Below the pieces are notes generated by a model, which worked only from the letters and a program-made list of their open reading frames with translations, had not been told where the DNA came from and did not search any database. DNA of 64,000 nucleotides from Serratia entomophila (lineage in GTDB: Bacteria; Pseudomonadota; Gammaproteobacteria; Enterobacterales; Enterobacteriaceae): positions 1,054,001 through 1,118,000 of the forward strand of contig NZ_CP082787.1 of the NCBI RefSeq assembly GCF_021462285.1, given 5' to 3'. Made by a program: the position numbers and the translations under genes. Of this stretch, positions 40,910 to 51,013 are shown piece after piece (position 1 is the first letter of the stretch; every line of letters begins with the position of its first letter).

Positions 40910-40944
40910 AGGCGCATCGGATTGATGCGCTTTTTTTATTTTTG
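40910..40944 (+). terminator. Intrinsic terminator after hupB
   Basis: GCGCATC / GATGCGC with a short loop runs into TTTTTTTATTTTT. Confidence 0.9.
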
Positions 40945-41006
40945 TCGCAGGGAACGCGCCTGCACAAGGGTTTTTAATCCACATCACAGCGGAGTGTTGT
41001 CACACT

Positions 41007-42890
41007 ATGATGGACAATTTACGCGCGGCTGCTAATCACGTCGTGCTCAAAATCATCCTGGCCCTGATCATCCTGTCATTCGTATTGACCGGGGTGGGTA
41101 ACTACCTGATCGGCGGCTCCGGCGATTATGCTGCGAAAGTAAATGGCCAGACGATCGAACGCGCTCAGCTGGAACAGGCTTTCCAAAGCGAACGCAGCCG
41201 CATGCAGCAGCAACTGGGTGACCAGTTCTCCGCGCTGGCGGGCAACGAAGGCTATATGCAGCAGATGCGCCGCCAGGTGCTGTCACAGTTGATCGACAAC
41301 ATGCTGCTGGACCAATACGCCAAAAAATTAGGTCTGAGCGTCAGTGACGATCAGATTAAAGACGCCATCCGCAAGGCGCCTTACTTCCAGACCAACGGTC
41401 AATTTGATAACGCCAAATACCTCGACCTGATCGGCCGCATGGGGTACACCGCAGATAACTTCGCGCAGTCGATGCGCCAGCAGCTGGTTAACCAGCAGGT
41501 GATCCAGGCCTTCGGCGAATCCGGCTTCGTGCTGCCTTCCGAGTCCCAGGCCATGGCCGCTCTGGTGCTGCAGGAGCGCGACGTGCGCCTGGCGACCATC
41601 GATCTGAAAGCGTTGCAGGCCAAGCAGAGCGTCAGCGACGACGAACTGAAAGCCTACTATGACCAGAACAAGAACAGCTTTATCGCCCCTGAGCAGCTCA
41701 AAGTGAGCTATATCCCGATGGACGCCGCGTCCATGCAGGACAAAGTGAAGGTCACCGACGCAGATATCAGCGCCTACTACGATCAGCACAAGAGCAGCTA
41801 CGGCCAGCCGGAGCGCAAGAATTACAGCGTGATCCAGCTGAAAACCGAGGCGGAAGCCAACGCGGTGCTGGATGAGCTGAAAAAGGGCGGTGATTTCGCC
41901 ACCCTGGCGAAGGATAAATCCACCGACATCATCTCACGCCGCACCGGCGGTGAGCTGGGATGGCTGGAGCCGGAAACCACCGCCGACGAGCTGAAACAGG
42001 CGAACCTGACCGAGAAAGGCCAGCTGTCCGGCGTGGTGAAATCTTCCGTCGGCTACCTGGTTGTGCGCCTGAACGACATCGAACCCGAGAAAGTGAAGCC
42101 GCTGAGCGAGGTGCATGACGCCATCGCCAAGCAGGTTCAGCAAGAGAAAGCGGTAGACGCCTATTACGCGCTGCAGCAGAAGGTGAGCGAGGCGGCGACC
42201 AGCGACAACGAATCTCTGGCCTCGGCCGAAGAAGCGGCCGGCGTGAAAGCGGCGCAAACCGACTGGTTTACCCGTGACCAGATCCCGGCGGCGTTGAACT
42301 TCAAACCTGTGGTGCAGGCGCTCTTCGACGGCTCGCTGATTGGCGAGAACGGCGCGCCGGGCAGCAACTCGGACGTGATTACCGTCGACGGCGATCGCGC
42401 CTTCGTCGTGCGCGTGAGCGGCCACAAGCCGGAAGGCATCGAGCCTTTCGATCAGGTTAAGGATCGCGTGGCGGAGCTGGTGAAACGCAACAAGGCGGTG
42501 CAGGAAGCGAAACTGCAGGGCGAGAAGCTGCTGGTTGAGCTGAAGCAGGGCAAGGGCGACGAAGCGATGAAAGCCGCCGGCCTGAGCTTTGGCGGCGTGC
42601 AGAAGATGGCGCGCGCGCCGGAAGACAGCCAGCTGGTGGAAAGCGTGTTCGCGCTGCCGCACCCGCAGGAAGGCAAACCGGTTTACGGCATGTCGCAGGA
42701 TCGTCAGGACAACGTGGTTCTGATTGCGCTCGACGCGGTTAACCCGGGCACCCTGCCGGCCGACGAAATGAAAACCTTCGTGGGCAAGATGCAGGAGGGC
42801 GCCACCGGCGTTTCCTTCGATTCTCTGCTGGCTAGCCTGCGTAAAGACGCCAAGATTAAAATGGGCGCCGCTGAGCAACAGCCTCAGTAA
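41007..42890 (+). CDS. ppiD: Periplasmic chaperone PpiD
   Basis: An inner-membrane-anchored periplasmic chaperone near the Sec translocon that helps newly exported proteins. It has 627 residues. A single helix at about 16-34 (VLKIILALIILSFVLTGVG) is followed by a SurA-like N-terminal chaperone region. One parvulin domain, often inactive in this family, lies near 265-355 (PERKNYSVIQLKTEAEANAVLDELKKGGDFATLAKDKSTD), and a helical tail completes the protein. It follows hupB as in E. coli. Confidence 0.96.
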   Translation: MMDNLRAAANHVVLKIILALIILSFVLTGVGNYLIGGSGDYAAKVNGQTIERAQLEQAFQSERSRMQQQLGDQFSALAGNEGYMQQMRRQVLSQLIDNMLLDQYAKKLGLSVSDDQIKDAIRKAPYFQTNGQFDNAKYLDLIGRMGYTADNFAQSMRQQLVNQQVIQAFGESGFVLPSESQAMAALVLQERDVRLATIDLKALQAKQSVSDDELKAYYDQNKNSFIAPEQLKVSYIPMDAASMQDKVKVTDADISAYYDQHKSSYGQPERKNYSVIQLKTEAEANAVLDELKKGGDFATLAKDKSTDIISRRTGGELGWLEPETTADELKQANLTEKGQLSGVVKSSVGYLVVRLNDIEPEKVKPLSEVHDAIAKQVQQEKAVDAYYALQQKVSEAATSDNESLASAEEAAGVKAAQTDWFTRDQIPAALNFKPVVQALFDGSLIGENGAPGSNSDVITVDGDRAFVVRVSGHKPEGIEPFDQVKDRVAELVKRNKAVQEAKLQGEKLLVELKQGKGDEAMKAAGLSFGGVQKMARAPEDSQLVESVFALPHPQEGKPVYGMSQDRQDNVVLIALDAVNPGTLPADEMKTFVGKMQEGATGVSFDSLLASLRKDAKIKMGAAEQQPQ

Positions 42891-42924
42891 ACGCCGCATT
42901 TTTCTGTAACGCAATGCAATAACC

Positions 42925-42949
42925 AAAGGCCGCTTTCGCGGCCTTTTCC
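42925..42949 (+). terminator. Intrinsic terminator after ppiD
   Basis: AAAGGCCGC / GCGGCCTTT with a TTTC loop and a short TT tail. Confidence 0.75.
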
Positions 42950-43028
42950 ACATCTGAAATCTGCCGATTGCTGAATATCCGCCGCCGCGGCAAGGTGGCC
43001 TTGCTGTCAAACACAAGGAGGATACAGC

Positions 43029-43403
43029 ATGCAACATACAGAGAAAAAAACGTCTAACGGTTATGGGTGCCGCGCCAGGGCGATGCTGGCGGCCTGTCTG
43101 CTGAGCCTGACGGGGCCTGCGGCGGCGGTAGCGGCGCAGAGCGCGCCTCAGCCGGTGCTTTCGGTACCGGCGGCCGGGCAAAGCGCGGCAACGCCGGTTG
43201 CGGAAGAGGCGACCGTGAGCATCAACCAGGCGGACGCCGAGCAGCTGGCCAGCATACTCAAGGGGGTTGGCCTGAAAAAGGCGGAAGGCATAGTGCGTTA
43301 CCGTGAACAGAACGGGCCTTTCACCCAGATTGAGCAGCTGCAGGAGGTGCCGGGCATTGGGCCGGCGCTGTTCGAAAAAAATCGGGCGCGGCTGAAAATG
43401 TGA
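43029..43403 (+). CDS. ybaV: ComEA-like helix-hairpin-helix protein YbaV
   Basis: A 124-residue exported protein. The signal peptide (about 1-38, ending AVAAQ) is followed by a Pro/Ala-rich linker. A double helix-hairpin-helix domain from about residue 60 has VSINQADAEQLASILKGVGLKKAEGIVRYREQNGPF and QLQEVPGIGPALFEKNRARL. It resembles the DNA-binding part of the competence protein ComEA but lacks its membrane anchor. AAGGAGG precedes the ATG. Same position as E. coli ybaV; the role in enterobacteria is unclear. Confidence 0.92.
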   Translation: MQHTEKKTSNGYGCRARAMLAACLLSLTGPAAAVAAQSAPQPVLSVPAAGQSAATPVAEEATVSINQADAEQLASILKGVGLKKAEGIVRYREQNGPFTQIEQLQEVPGIGPALFEKNRARLKM

Positions 43404-43559
43404 TCCCGATCGCGGCTGCGCAGCAAAGTGCCCTTGCAGCCGTTTTTCCTCTGCTACATTTTACAGGTCTTACCAGTTTGGCGCGTTGACCAAACGGGCG
43501 AGGGGGCTCCAGTGGGCCCCCCTCTTTCTGTAATCACCAGGCAGGAGCTGTCGTTTCTT

Positions 43560-43973
43560 ATGCAAACCTTTATCAAAGTCCGCGGTTATCACATGGATGT
43601 CTATCAGCACGTTAACAACGCCCGCTATCTGGAGTTTCTTGAGGAGGCGCGTTGGGAGTGGCTGGAACATGAGGAAGGTTTTCGCTGGATGACGGAAAAC
43701 AACATCGCCTTCATCGTGGTGAACATCAACATCAACTATCGCAGCCCGGCGGTGTTGGGGGACAAGCTGCGCATCGACAGCCAGATGGTGCAGTTGAACG
43801 GCAAAAGCGGCGTGCTGAGCCAGAAAGTGACGCAGGATCCGGCCGGTACGCCGGTGGCGGATGCGATGCTGACCTTCGTGTGCGTCGATCTGAAAACCCA
43901 GAGGGCGCTGCCGATCGAAGGGCCGCTGCGCGAACACCTGCAGGCGATGCTGGCGCCGGAAGAGAAGTCGTAA
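43560..43973 (+). CDS. fadM: Acyl-CoA thioester hydrolase FadM
   Basis: A hotdog-fold thioesterase that cleaves long-chain, preferably unsaturated, acyl-CoAs during beta-oxidation. I use the ATG at 43560 (MQTFIKVRGYHMDVYQHVNNAR), giving 137 residues close to E. coli FadM (YbaW). The longer upstream frame has no matching residues. The catalytic Asp and neighbouring motif are in DVYQHVNNARYLEFLEEARWEW. GCAGGAG lies upstream. Convergent with queC. Confidence 0.93.
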   Translation: MQTFIKVRGYHMDVYQHVNNARYLEFLEEARWEWLEHEEGFRWMTENNIAFIVVNININYRSPAVLGDKLRIDSQMVQLNGKSGVLSQKVTQDPAGTPVADAMLTFVCVDLKTQRALPIEGPLREHLQAMLAPEEKS

Positions 43974-43979
43974 CCTATA

Positions 43980-44003
43980 CGGGCGGCAATCCTGCCGCCC
44001 ATT
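43980..44003. terminator. Hairpin between convergent fadM and queC
   Basis: GGGCGGCA / TGCCGCCC with an ATCC loop lies in the 34-bp gap between the two gene ends. On the plus strand ATTTC follows, so it is a weak shared terminator. Confidence 0.5.
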
Positions 44004-44007
44004 TCAC

Positions 44008-44703
44008 TCAGGCCAAACCGGTCTTCTGTTTCAGGCTCGCCATCACTTCCGCCTGGTTGATTTGGTACTGCTTCAGCCCGTTGGCGCGCAGATGGCACGC
44101 CGCACACTCACCGCAGCCGTCGCCCTTGATGCCGTTGTAGCAGGTCAAGGTGTCCTGGCGCACGCGATCCAGCTGATGATAGTAATCCGCCAGCGCCCAG
44201 GTTTCCGCTTTGTCCAGCCACATCAGCGGCGTTTCGAAGCGGATATCGCGGGCGATGCCCAATACCACCGCCTGGTTCAGCGCCTTGACGAACTCGTCGC
44301 GGCAGTCCGGGTAACCGGAGAAGTCGGTTTCGCACACGCCGGTGATCACCGCTTCCGCTTCAACCTGGTAGGCATAAATCGCCGCCAGCGTCAGGAACAG
44401 GATGTTGCGGCCCGGCACGAAGGTGCTCGGCAGCGCATTTTGTTCGGGGTTATAGGCGGGAACCGGAATGTTGTCACGGGTCAGGCTGCTGACTGCCAGC
44501 TCGTTCAGCAGCCTGACGTCCAGCAGCTTGTGCGCCTTGGCGCCGAGGGCGACCGACAGCTCTTGAGCCACCTCGATCTCGGCGCGATGGCGCTGGCCGT
44601 AGTCGAATGTGACGCAGTGAACTTCGTCATACTGCTGCAATGCCTGGATCAAGCAGGTCGTGGAGTCTTGTCCACCGCTGAAAACGACAACCGCGCGCTT
44701 CAT
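44008..44703 (-). CDS. queC: 7-cyano-7-deazaguanine (preQ0) synthase
   Basis: QueC converts carboxy-deazaguanine to preQ0 in queuosine biosynthesis, upstream of the step catalysed by Tgt. It has 231 residues. The ATP PP-loop is [13 protein letters not shown] at the N terminus. The zinc site is [19 protein letters not shown] near the C terminus. Conserved [19 protein letters not shown] is present. Single gene, convergent with fadM, downstream of ybaE on the same strand. Confidence 0.97.
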   Translation of the reverse strand: MKRAVVVFSGGQDSTTCLIQALQQYDEVHCVTFDYGQRHRAEIEVAQELSVALGAKAHKLLDVRLLNELAVSSLTRDNIPVPAYNPEQNALPSTFVPGRNILFLTLAAIYAYQVEAEAVITGVCETDFSGYPDCRDEFVKALNQAVVLGIARDIRFETPLMWLDKAETWALADYYHQLDRVRQDTLTCYNGIKGDGCGECAACHLRANGLKQYQINQAEVMASLKQKTGLA

Positions 44704-44820
44704 AAAATCACCTTAGTTGGATTTGGCCATTCCCGATACACATTCGGGCGGCGGGATAAAAATGCGTTGCGGCAGCAATGGTAGCAGAAATAGCGGGATA
44801 CCGCAGGGCCGCACCCGCGT

Positions 44821-46575
44821 TCAGTCTGGCTGAGAGGGGCCGGGGTTATCCACCGGCGGCGGCAGCCAGGCCTGGCAGAAATCAAACCAGCCGTGGGCGG
44901 TCAGCGTCACGCCGTGAATGCGCGGCGGCGCGCTGATCTGATACTGGTAGTGGAACAGCGGCGTAATGATGGCGGCGCGCATCAGCTGCAGATAGTAATT
45001 TTTCAGCTGCTCAAAGCGTGGTTGCTGCGGCTGCAGCTGCTGAATGCGCTGCAGCGTCTCCTGTTGCCGCCGCCAGGCGCCGTCGGTCAGGATGCCGCGC
45101 CACAGGGTATCCTGCCGCAGCCAGCTTTCCAGCGTCGCCTCCGGCGCCTCGCCAATCAGGTTATCCGCCAGCAGCAGGTCGGCCTGGGCGATTTGCTCCG
45201 CGCTTTGCCAGCGCTTGCCCGGGGAGTAGCGCAGTTCCAGCTCGCAGCCGTGCTGCGCCAGCAACTGCTGCAGGGCGACGGTGACGCTTTCCAACTCCAC
45301 CGGCGGGCGGTACAGCAGCGTCAGTTTGGCGGGCAGCGCGATATCCCCGGCGACCCGCTGTTGGGGAATGCGCCAGCCGGGCAGCATTTCGCTGCTGGGG
45401 GCGATCACGCTGTTGGGGATCGGCAGGTTGCCCAGCAGGCCGGATTGCTGGATCAGCATCAGCAGCTTTTGCCCCTGCGCCTGGTTGAGCATGCCGTGTT
45501 TCAGGTTCACCGCCAGGTAACACCAGCCCAGGCTCATGCTGCGCTGCACCGGCCTGGCCTGCGCCAGATCTTCCTGCTGGCCGATGGTGATGCGCACCGG
45601 GTGCTGGCAGCTGGTATAGGCATCGTTTAGCGGTAAATCGGGGGTGATCCAGTATTCTATATTTTCCAGGTACGGGTGCTGGAGGTGATAAAAAGCGTGC
45701 TGTTCCAGTCGCACCAGGTGTGGTTCATTCAGCGCCAGCTTGAACGGCCCGGCGCCGATGGCCGGCAGTTCGGGATGGGTGAGCAGGCAGGGCAGTTCCG
45801 CCAGCCGGTGCGCCAGCCAGTAATCCGGCAGCTGCAGATCAAACTGAATGCACAGCGGATGCGGCAGGCTGACGGACGCCACGTTGGCCAGGCTGGGCTG
45901 GCTGCGCGGATGCTGCCGTAGCTGTTCCAGCGTTTGCAGCAGCTGTTGGCCGGTAATGGGATCGCCGTTATGCCAGCGCAGCCGGCTGCGCAGGAAAAAC
46001 TGCCAGCGCCGGCCGTTATTGCCAATCTGCCAGTGATGGGCCAGGTCCGGCTGCGGCTCCGGGTTGCCGGTGGTCAGCCGCGTCAGCCCGGCATGCAGGG
46101 TTGAAACCAGGTGCTGTTCGGCGCGCCCGGTGAGCGTGAGCGGATCGAGGTTTTCCAGCGTGCGGTAATAAGGAATGCGCAGCGTTGGGCTGCCGGCCTG
46201 CCACTGGCCGCCGAGATGCGGGCTGAGCAGGCCTTGCAAACGCTGAGGATCCAGCTGCGCCATCTCTAGCGCCCCCTGATGGTTGCCCTGCAGCAGCAGC
46301 TGTTGCAGCAGCTGTGCGCGCAGTTCGTCCGGGGTTTTCAGGCAGTGCAGGCGCGCGCGTTTGCCGCGGCCCGGCTGCGATTGCCAGCTCAGCCAACCCT
46401 GTTCCTGCAGCTGTTGCACCAGGGTGCGCGCATGGCGTTCGCTGCAGTAGAACATCGCCGCCAGCTCACCGATGGTGATCGCCACCGGCGCGCTGCCGAG
46501 CCGTTGGTGCAAGCGTTGATATTGGCTGAGACGATGGACCAGGCGCATGGGGATGAAATCCGGAACGGTTTTCAC
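44821..46575 (-). CDS. ybaE: SgrR-family regulator YbaE
   Basis: A 584-residue protein with an N-terminal SgrR-type winged-helix domain (about 1-115, including ELAAMFYCSERHARTLVQQLQEQGWLSW). A long domain related to periplasmic peptide/nickel binding proteins (SBP_bac_5) follows, with WQFFLRSRLRWHNGDPITGQQLLQTL, but there is no signal peptide, so it acts in the cytoplasm. It matches E. coli YbaE in position and architecture. Ligand and targets are unknown; SgrR senses sugar-phosphate stress. Divergent from cof. Confidence 0.9.
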   Translation of the reverse strand: MKTVPDFIPMRLVHRLSQYQRLHQRLGSAPVAITIGELAAMFYCSERHARTLVQQLQEQGWLSWQSQPGRGKRARLHCLKTPDELRAQLLQQLLLQGNHQGALEMAQLDPQRLQGLLSPHLGGQWQAGSPTLRIPYYRTLENLDPLTLTGRAEQHLVSTLHAGLTRLTTGNPEPQPDLAHHWQIGNNGRRWQFFLRSRLRWHNGDPITGQQLLQTLEQLRQHPRSQPSLANVASVSLPHPLCIQFDLQLPDYWLAHRLAELPCLLTHPELPAIGAGPFKLALNEPHLVRLEQHAFYHLQHPYLENIEYWITPDLPLNDAYTSCQHPVRITIGQQEDLAQARPVQRSMSLGWCYLAVNLKHGMLNQAQGQKLLMLIQQSGLLGNLPIPNSVIAPSSEMLPGWRIPQQRVAGDIALPAKLTLLYRPPVELESVTVALQQLLAQHGCELELRYSPGKRWQSAEQIAQADLLLADNLIGEAPEATLESWLRQDTLWRGILTDGAWRRQQETLQRIQQLQPQQPRFEQLKNYYLQLMRAAIITPLFHYQYQISAPPRIHGVTLTAHGWFDFCQAWLPPPVDNPGPSQPD

Positions 46576-46655
46576 GAATTGTTCACTATTACTTCCGCAA
46601 ATACCACCTCATACTGCACTGATTGCAATCATCTTCACATTCATAAGAGGTCTCT

Positions 46656-47480
46656 ATGTATCGCCTGGCAGCTTTCGATATGGACGGCACATTGTTGATG
46701 CCGGATCACCGCGTTGGCCCAGAAACGCTGGCGGTACTGAACCAGCTGGTGGAAAGAGGGATGGCGGTGACCTTCGCCACCGGCCGCCATTACCTCGATG
46801 CGCAACCGATTATGGCGCAGCTTGGCCTGCAGGGGTATCTGATCACCGGCAACGGCACGCGGGTGTACGACAATCAGGGGCGGCAGCTGCACGCCACCGA
46901 TCTGCCCGGCGAAGTGGCCGAAAGGGTATTGCAGCACCGCTGGCGCACCGAAGCCAGCATGCACGTGTTTCGCGACGAAGGCTGGATGACCGAGTTCGCC
47001 GTGCCGGAAGAGATGCTGCTGGCCCACCACCTGAGCGGCTTTCGCTTCCAGCTGGCTGAACCTCGCCGGCTGCCGGCGACAGGCAACAGTAAGGTGTGCT
47101 TCGTGGGGGCGCATGAGGAACTGTTGGAACTCCAGGAGCAGCTGCAGGCGCAGCTTGGCGATGCCGCAGACCTGTGCTTTTCCGCCTACGAGTGCCTGGA
47201 AGTGTTGCCGGTCGGCTGTAACAAGGGCTCGGCGCTGGAGGCGCTCAGCGGCCATCTCGGTTTGACCATGGCCGACTGCATGGCGTTTGGCGATGCGATG
47301 AATGACAAAGAGATGCTGGCGGCGGTGGGGCACGGCGTGGTGATGGGCAACGCCCTGCCGCAGCTGAAATCCTTGCTGCCGCAGCTGCCGGTTATCGGCC
47401 ACTGCCGGCAGCAGGCGGTGGCTCATTATTTAGCACATTGGCTGCGTTCACCTGGCCTCACCTATTCCCCCGAATTATGA
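46656..47480 (+). CDS. cof: HAD-family phosphatase Cof (HMP-PP hydrolase)
   Basis: A Cof-type haloacid dehalogenase phosphatase; E. coli Cof hydrolyses the thiamine precursor HMP-PP among other phosphates. It has 274 residues. Motif I is FDMDGTLL, with nucleophile Asp8 and acid Asp10. Motif II is TFATGR, motif III is the Lys in GCNKGSAL, and motif IV is [13 protein letters not shown] type IIB cap lies between motifs II and III. GAGG precedes the ATG. Convergent with the PLP enzyme. Confidence 0.94.
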   Translation: MYRLAAFDMDGTLLMPDHRVGPETLAVLNQLVERGMAVTFATGRHYLDAQPIMAQLGLQGYLITGNGTRVYDNQGRQLHATDLPGEVAERVLQHRWRTEASMHVFRDEGWMTEFAVPEEMLLAHHLSGFRFQLAEPRRLPATGNSKVCFVGAHEELLELQEQLQAQLGDAADLCFSAYECLEVLPVGCNKGSALEALSGHLGLTMADCMAFGDAMNDKEMLAAVGHGVVMGNALPQLKSLLPQLPVIGHCRQQAVAHYLAHWLRSPGLTYSPEL

Positions 47481-47494
47481 GGTTTATTACAGCC

Positions 47495-47523
47495 GGCCGG
47501 GTATTGCTACCCGGCTTTTTTTA
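47495..47523 (+). terminator. Intrinsic terminator after cof
   Basis: GCCGGGTA / TACCCGGC with a TTGC loop is followed by seven T. Its last bases overlap the stop codon of the convergent PLP-enzyme gene. Confidence 0.9.
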
Positions 47524-48561
47524 TAAGTCGGCCAGCTGCGCCAGATACTGCTGCAGGTCGCCGATATTATTGCTGACCCACTCTTCGTTGTAATAGGTAT
47601 CCAGATAGCGTTCGCCGCTGTCGCACAGCAGGGTGACGATCGCGCCCTGTTCGCCTTTTTCCCGCATCTGTTTCGCCAGCTGCAGCGCGCCCCATACGTT
47701 GGTACCGGTGGAGGCGCCGACCTTGCGGCCCAGCACTTTTTCCAGCCAGTGAATGGTCGCGACGCTGGCGGCGTCCGGCACCCGCAGCATGCTGTCGACC
47801 ACCGAAGGGATGAACGAGGGTTCGGCGCGCGGGCGGCCGATGCCTTCGATACGGCTGCCGCAGCTGCCGATCAGGGTGCGGTCGCCATGGTGGAAGCAAT
47901 CGTAGAATACCGAGTTTTCCGGATCGACCACCGTCAGCTGCGTGTCATGGCCCTGATAGCGGATATAGCGGCCCAGGGTGGCGGAAGTGCCGCCGGTGCC
48001 GGCGCTCATCACGATATGTTTCGGCACCGGGAAGGGTTCGCGCGCCATCTGGCGGAAAATGCTGTCGGCGATATTATTGTTGCCGCGCCAGTCGGTGGCG
48101 CGCTCGGCGTAGGTGAACTGATCCATATAGTGGCCGTTCAGCTCCTTCGCCAACTGCTCGGAGGCGGCGTAGATCTGCGCGGCATGATCGACAAAGTGAC
48201 AGCGGCCACCATAGAAGGCGATCTGTTCCACCTTGCGGCGTGCGGTGCAGGAGGGCATCACGGCGATAAACGGCAGGCCGAGCAGGCGGGCGAAATAGGC
48301 TTCAGATACCGCGGTGCTGCCGGAGGAAGCTTCGATAATGGTGGTGTTCTCGGTGATCCAGCCGTTGCACAGACCGTACAGGAACAGCGAGCGCGCCAGG
48401 CGGTGCTTCAGGCTGCCGGTCGGGTGGGTGCTCTCGTCTTTCAGGTACAGGCAGATGCCGGGAAATGCCGGCAGGTTCAGGCGAATCAGGTGGGTGTCGG
48501 CGGAGCGTTGAAAATCCGCTTCTATTTCGCCGATAGCATATTTTACCCAAGAGTTTGTCAT
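47521..48561 (-). CDS. PLP-dependent cysteine synthase-family enzyme, probable cysteine desulfhydrase (CcdA-like)
   Basis: A 346-residue fold-type II PLP enzyme. The Schiff-base Lys is Lys52 in [11 protein letters not shown], the substrate-carboxylate loop is [12 protein letters not shown], and the glycine loop for the PLP phosphate is [14 protein letters not shown]. The C-terminal [14 protein letters not shown] resembles cysteine synthases and desulfhydrases. It is divergently paired with the cysteine-sensing Lrp-type regulator gene decR. Pantoea is known to have such a pair, ccdA-ccdR, in which CcdA degrades excess cysteine. E. coli lacks this gene at this site. The reaction is inferred from the pairing; a cysteine synthase-like activity is the alternative. 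Confidence 0.78.
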   Translation of the reverse strand: MTNSWVKYAIGEIEADFQRSADTHLIRLNLPAFPGICLYLKDESTHPTGSLKHRLARSLFLYGLCNGWITENTTIIEASSGSTAVSEAYFARLLGLPFIAVMPSCTARRKVEQIAFYGGRCHFVDHAAQIYAASEQLAKELNGHYMDQFTYAERATDWRGNNNIADSIFRQMAREPFPVPKHIVMSAGTGGTSATLGRYIRYQGHDTQLTVVDPENSVFYDCFHHGDRTLIGSCGSRIEGIGRPRAEPSFIPSVVDSMLRVPDAASVATIHWLEKVLGRKVGASTGTNVWGALQLAKQMREKGEQGAIVTLLCDSGERYLDTYYNEEWVSNNIGDLQQYLAQLADL

Positions 48562-48614
48562 CGTTTGGCCTCAGAATAGGGGGCTGGTTTATGGCGTAGC
48601 ATAGCCTGTTGCAC

Positions 48615-48637
48615 GGAAAAAAGGATTGCCATTTTCC
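48615..48637. promoter_or_regulatory. Candidate DecR operator, distal half-sites
   Basis: GGAAAA at 48615-48620 and TTTTCC at 48632-48637 form an interrupted inverted repeat in the divergent control region, echoing the palindrome nearer decR. Confidence 0.35.
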
Positions 48638-48655
48638 CTGTTTAATCGCCTAATG

Positions 48656-48672
48656 GGAGAAAATTTTTCTCC
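48656..48672. promoter_or_regulatory. Candidate DecR operator, perfect palindrome
   Basis: GGAGAAAATTTTTCTCC has perfect 8-bp arms about a single central T and ends 11 bp before the decR start. It lies between decR and the divergent PLP-enzyme gene, where an Lrp-type regulator would control both. Confidence 0.5.
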
Positions 48673-48683
48673 AGGTTGGCGCT

Positions 48684-49145
48684 ATGTTAGATAAAACAGA
48701 CCGTAAGCTGCTGTGCATGCTGCAGCACGACTGCACCCAGTCGCTGCAGGCGCTGGCCGAAGCGGTGAATTTGACCTCCACCCCGTGCTGGAAACGGCTG
48801 AAGCGGCTGGAGGACGAAGGCTATATACGCGGCCGGGTGGCGCTGCTGGACAGCGAAAAACTGGGCCTGGGGCTGACGGCCTTTGTGCTGATCAAAACCC
48901 AGCAGCACAGCAGCGAGTGGTATCAGACCTTCGTGCAGCTGACCGCGCAAATGCCTGAAGTCTTGGCGTTCTACCGCATGGCGGGGGAATACGACTACCT
49001 GATGCAGGTGGAGGTGGCGGACATGAAGAGCTACGACAGCTTCTACAAGCGGCTGGTCAACGGCGTGCCGGGCCTGATCGACGTCACCTCCAGCTTCGCC
49101 ATGGAAAAAATCAAATACACTACCGCGCTGCCGGTGCCAGAGTGA
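48684..49145 (+). CDS. decR: Lrp/AsnC-family regulator DecR (cysteine-responsive)
   Basis: A 153-residue Lrp-type regulator. The N-terminal winged helix-turn-helix (about 1-60: [47 protein letters not shown]) is followed by the RAM ligand/oligomer domain with LTAFVLIKT and [19 protein letters not shown]. It is close to E. coli DecR (YbaO), which activates cysteine detoxification when L-cysteine is high. It diverges from the PLP enzyme and precedes mdlAB, as ybaO does in E. coli. Confidence 0.95.
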   Translation: MLDKTDRKLLCMLQHDCTQSLQALAEAVNLTSTPCWKRLKRLEDEGYIRGRVALLDSEKLGLGLTAFVLIKTQQHSSEWYQTFVQLTAQMPEVLAFYRMAGEYDYLMQVEVADMKSYDSFYKRLVNGVPGLIDVTSSFAMEKIKYTTALPVPE

Positions 49146-49237
49146 AAAGTTCACCGAATTGGCGATGCAACGGTGGTATCCTGCTTCGTTGAGGCGGAAC
49201 AACAGATAAACCCCATAAAATCCTGGAAACAAACTGC

Positions 49238-51013
49238 GTGAGATTATTTGCTCAAATCGGCTGGTATTTCCGCCGAGAGTGGCGCCGCTACCTGGGGGCG
49301 GTGGTGCTGCTGATCGTCATCGCCATTTTGCAACTGCTGCCGCCCAAGCTGGTGGGCATCATCGTGGATGGCGTCACTGAAAAACAGATGTCGACCGGCG
49401 TGCTGATGGCCTGGCTTGGGCTGATGCTCGGCACCGCGATTATTGTTTACCTGCTGCGCTACGTGTGGCGGGTACTGCTGTTTGGCGCCTCCTACCAGTT
49501 GGCGGTTGAGCTGCGCGAGAATTTCTACCGCCAGCTCAGCCGGCAGAACCCGGCGTTCTATCTGCGCCACCGCACCGGCGATCTGATGGCGCGCGCCACC
49601 AATGACGTGGATCGCGTGGTGTTCGCCGCCGGTGAGGGCGTGTTGACGCTGGTGGACTCGTTGGTGATGGGGCTGGTGGTGCTGGTGGTGATGAGCACCC
49701 AAATCAGCTGGGAGCTGACGCTGCTTTCGCTGATCCCGATGCCGCTGATGGCGATCGCCATCAAATATTACGGCGACCAGCTGCATCAACGCTTTAAATC
49801 GGCGCAGGCGGCATTTTCCAGCCTGAACGATCAGGCGCAGGAAAGCATGACCAGCATCCGCATGATCAAAGCCTTTGGTCTGGAAGATCATCAGTCTAAC
49901 CAGTTCGCCGAGGTGGCGGCGCAAACCGGCGCGAAGAACATGCACGTGGCGCGGGTCGATGCGCGTTTCGATCCGACGATTTATATCGCCATCGGCGCCT
50001 CCAACCTGCTGGCGATCGGCGGCGGTAGCTGGATGGTGGTGAACGGCTCCCTGACTCTGGGGCAGCTGACCAGCTTCGTGATGTATCTCGGCCTGATGAT
50101 TTGGCCGATGTTGGCGCTGGCCTGGATGTTCAACATCGTTGAGCGCGGCAGCGCGGCGTACAGCCGCATCCGCAGCCTGCTGGAGGAAGCGCCGGCGGTG
50201 CAGGACGGGCAACGGGCATTGCCGGCCGGCCGCGGCGTGCTGGCGGCGGATATTCGCGCCTTCCATTATCCGGAGAATAAGCAGCCGGCGCTGCACGATG
50301 TCCGGCTGAGGCTGGAGCCGGGGCAGATGCTGGGGCTGTGCGGCCCCACCGGCGCGGGAAAATCGACGCTGCTGTCGCTGATCCAGCGCCAGTTCGACGT
50401 GGACGAGGGGCAAATCAGTTATCACGGCCTGCCGCTGACCGAGATCAAGCTCGACGACTGGCGTTCACGCCTTTCGGTGGTCAGCCAAACGCCGTTCCTG
50501 TTCTCAGACAGCGTGGCGAACAATATCGCGCTGGGCAACCCGGGCGCGACGCAGGAGCAGATCGAGCAAGCGGCGCGCTTAGCCAGCGTGCACGAGGATA
50601 TTCTGCGCCTGCCGCAGGGCTATGAAACCGAAGTGGGCGAACGCGGCGTGATGCTGTCCGGCGGCCAGAAGCAGCGCATCTCCATCGCCCGCGCGCTGCT
50701 GCTGGACGCGGAAATTCTGATCCTGGACGACGCGCTGTCGGCGGTGGACGGCCGCACCGAGCATCAGATCCTGCACAACCTGCGCAGCTGGGGGCAGAAC
50801 CGCACGGTGATTATCAGCGCGCACCGGCTGTCGGCGTTGACCGAGGCCAGCGAGATCCTGGTGATGCAGCACGGCGGCGTGGCGCAACGCGGCGAACATG
50901 CGGCGCTGGCGGCGCAGCCGGGCTGGTATCGCGACATGTACCGCTACCAGCAGCTGGAGGCGGCGCTGGATGAGGCGCCGGAAGCGGGTGAGGAGGCGTT
51001 AGCCAATGAATAA
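49238..51013 (+). CDS. mdlA: ABC exporter half-transporter MdlA (SmdA-like)
   Basis: A 591-residue half ABC exporter: six membrane helices (about 1-310) then an ATPase domain. Walker A is [11 protein letters not shown] near residue 370, the signature is MLSGGQKQR, and Walker B ends [12 protein letters not shown]. The residue after the Walker B Asp is Asp instead of the usual catalytic Glu. The GTG start matches E. coli MdlA (MRLFAQ). It overlaps mdlB by 8 bp. The Serratia pair has been described as the multidrug exporter SmdAB. Confidence 0.95.
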   Translation: MRLFAQIGWYFRREWRRYLGAVVLLIVIAILQLLPPKLVGIIVDGVTEKQMSTGVLMAWLGLMLGTAIIVYLLRYVWRVLLFGASYQLAVELRENFYRQLSRQNPAFYLRHRTGDLMARATNDVDRVVFAAGEGVLTLVDSLVMGLVVLVVMSTQISWELTLLSLIPMPLMAIAIKYYGDQLHQRFKSAQAAFSSLNDQAQESMTSIRMIKAFGLEDHQSNQFAEVAAQTGAKNMHVARVDARFDPTIYIAIGASNLLAIGGGSWMVVNGSLTLGQLTSFVMYLGLMIWPMLALAWMFNIVERGSAAYSRIRSLLEEAPAVQDGQRALPAGRGVLAADIRAFHYPENKQPALHDVRLRLEPGQMLGLCGPTGAGKSTLLSLIQRQFDVDEGQISYHGLPLTEIKLDDWRSRLSVVSQTPFLFSDSVANNIALGNPGATQEQIEQAARLASVHEDILRLPQGYETEVGERGVMLSGGQKQRISIARALLLDAEILILDDALSAVDGRTEHQILHNLRSWGQNRTVIISAHRLSALTEASEILVMQHGGVAQRGEHAALAAQPGWYRDMYRYQQLEAALDEAPEAGEEALANE

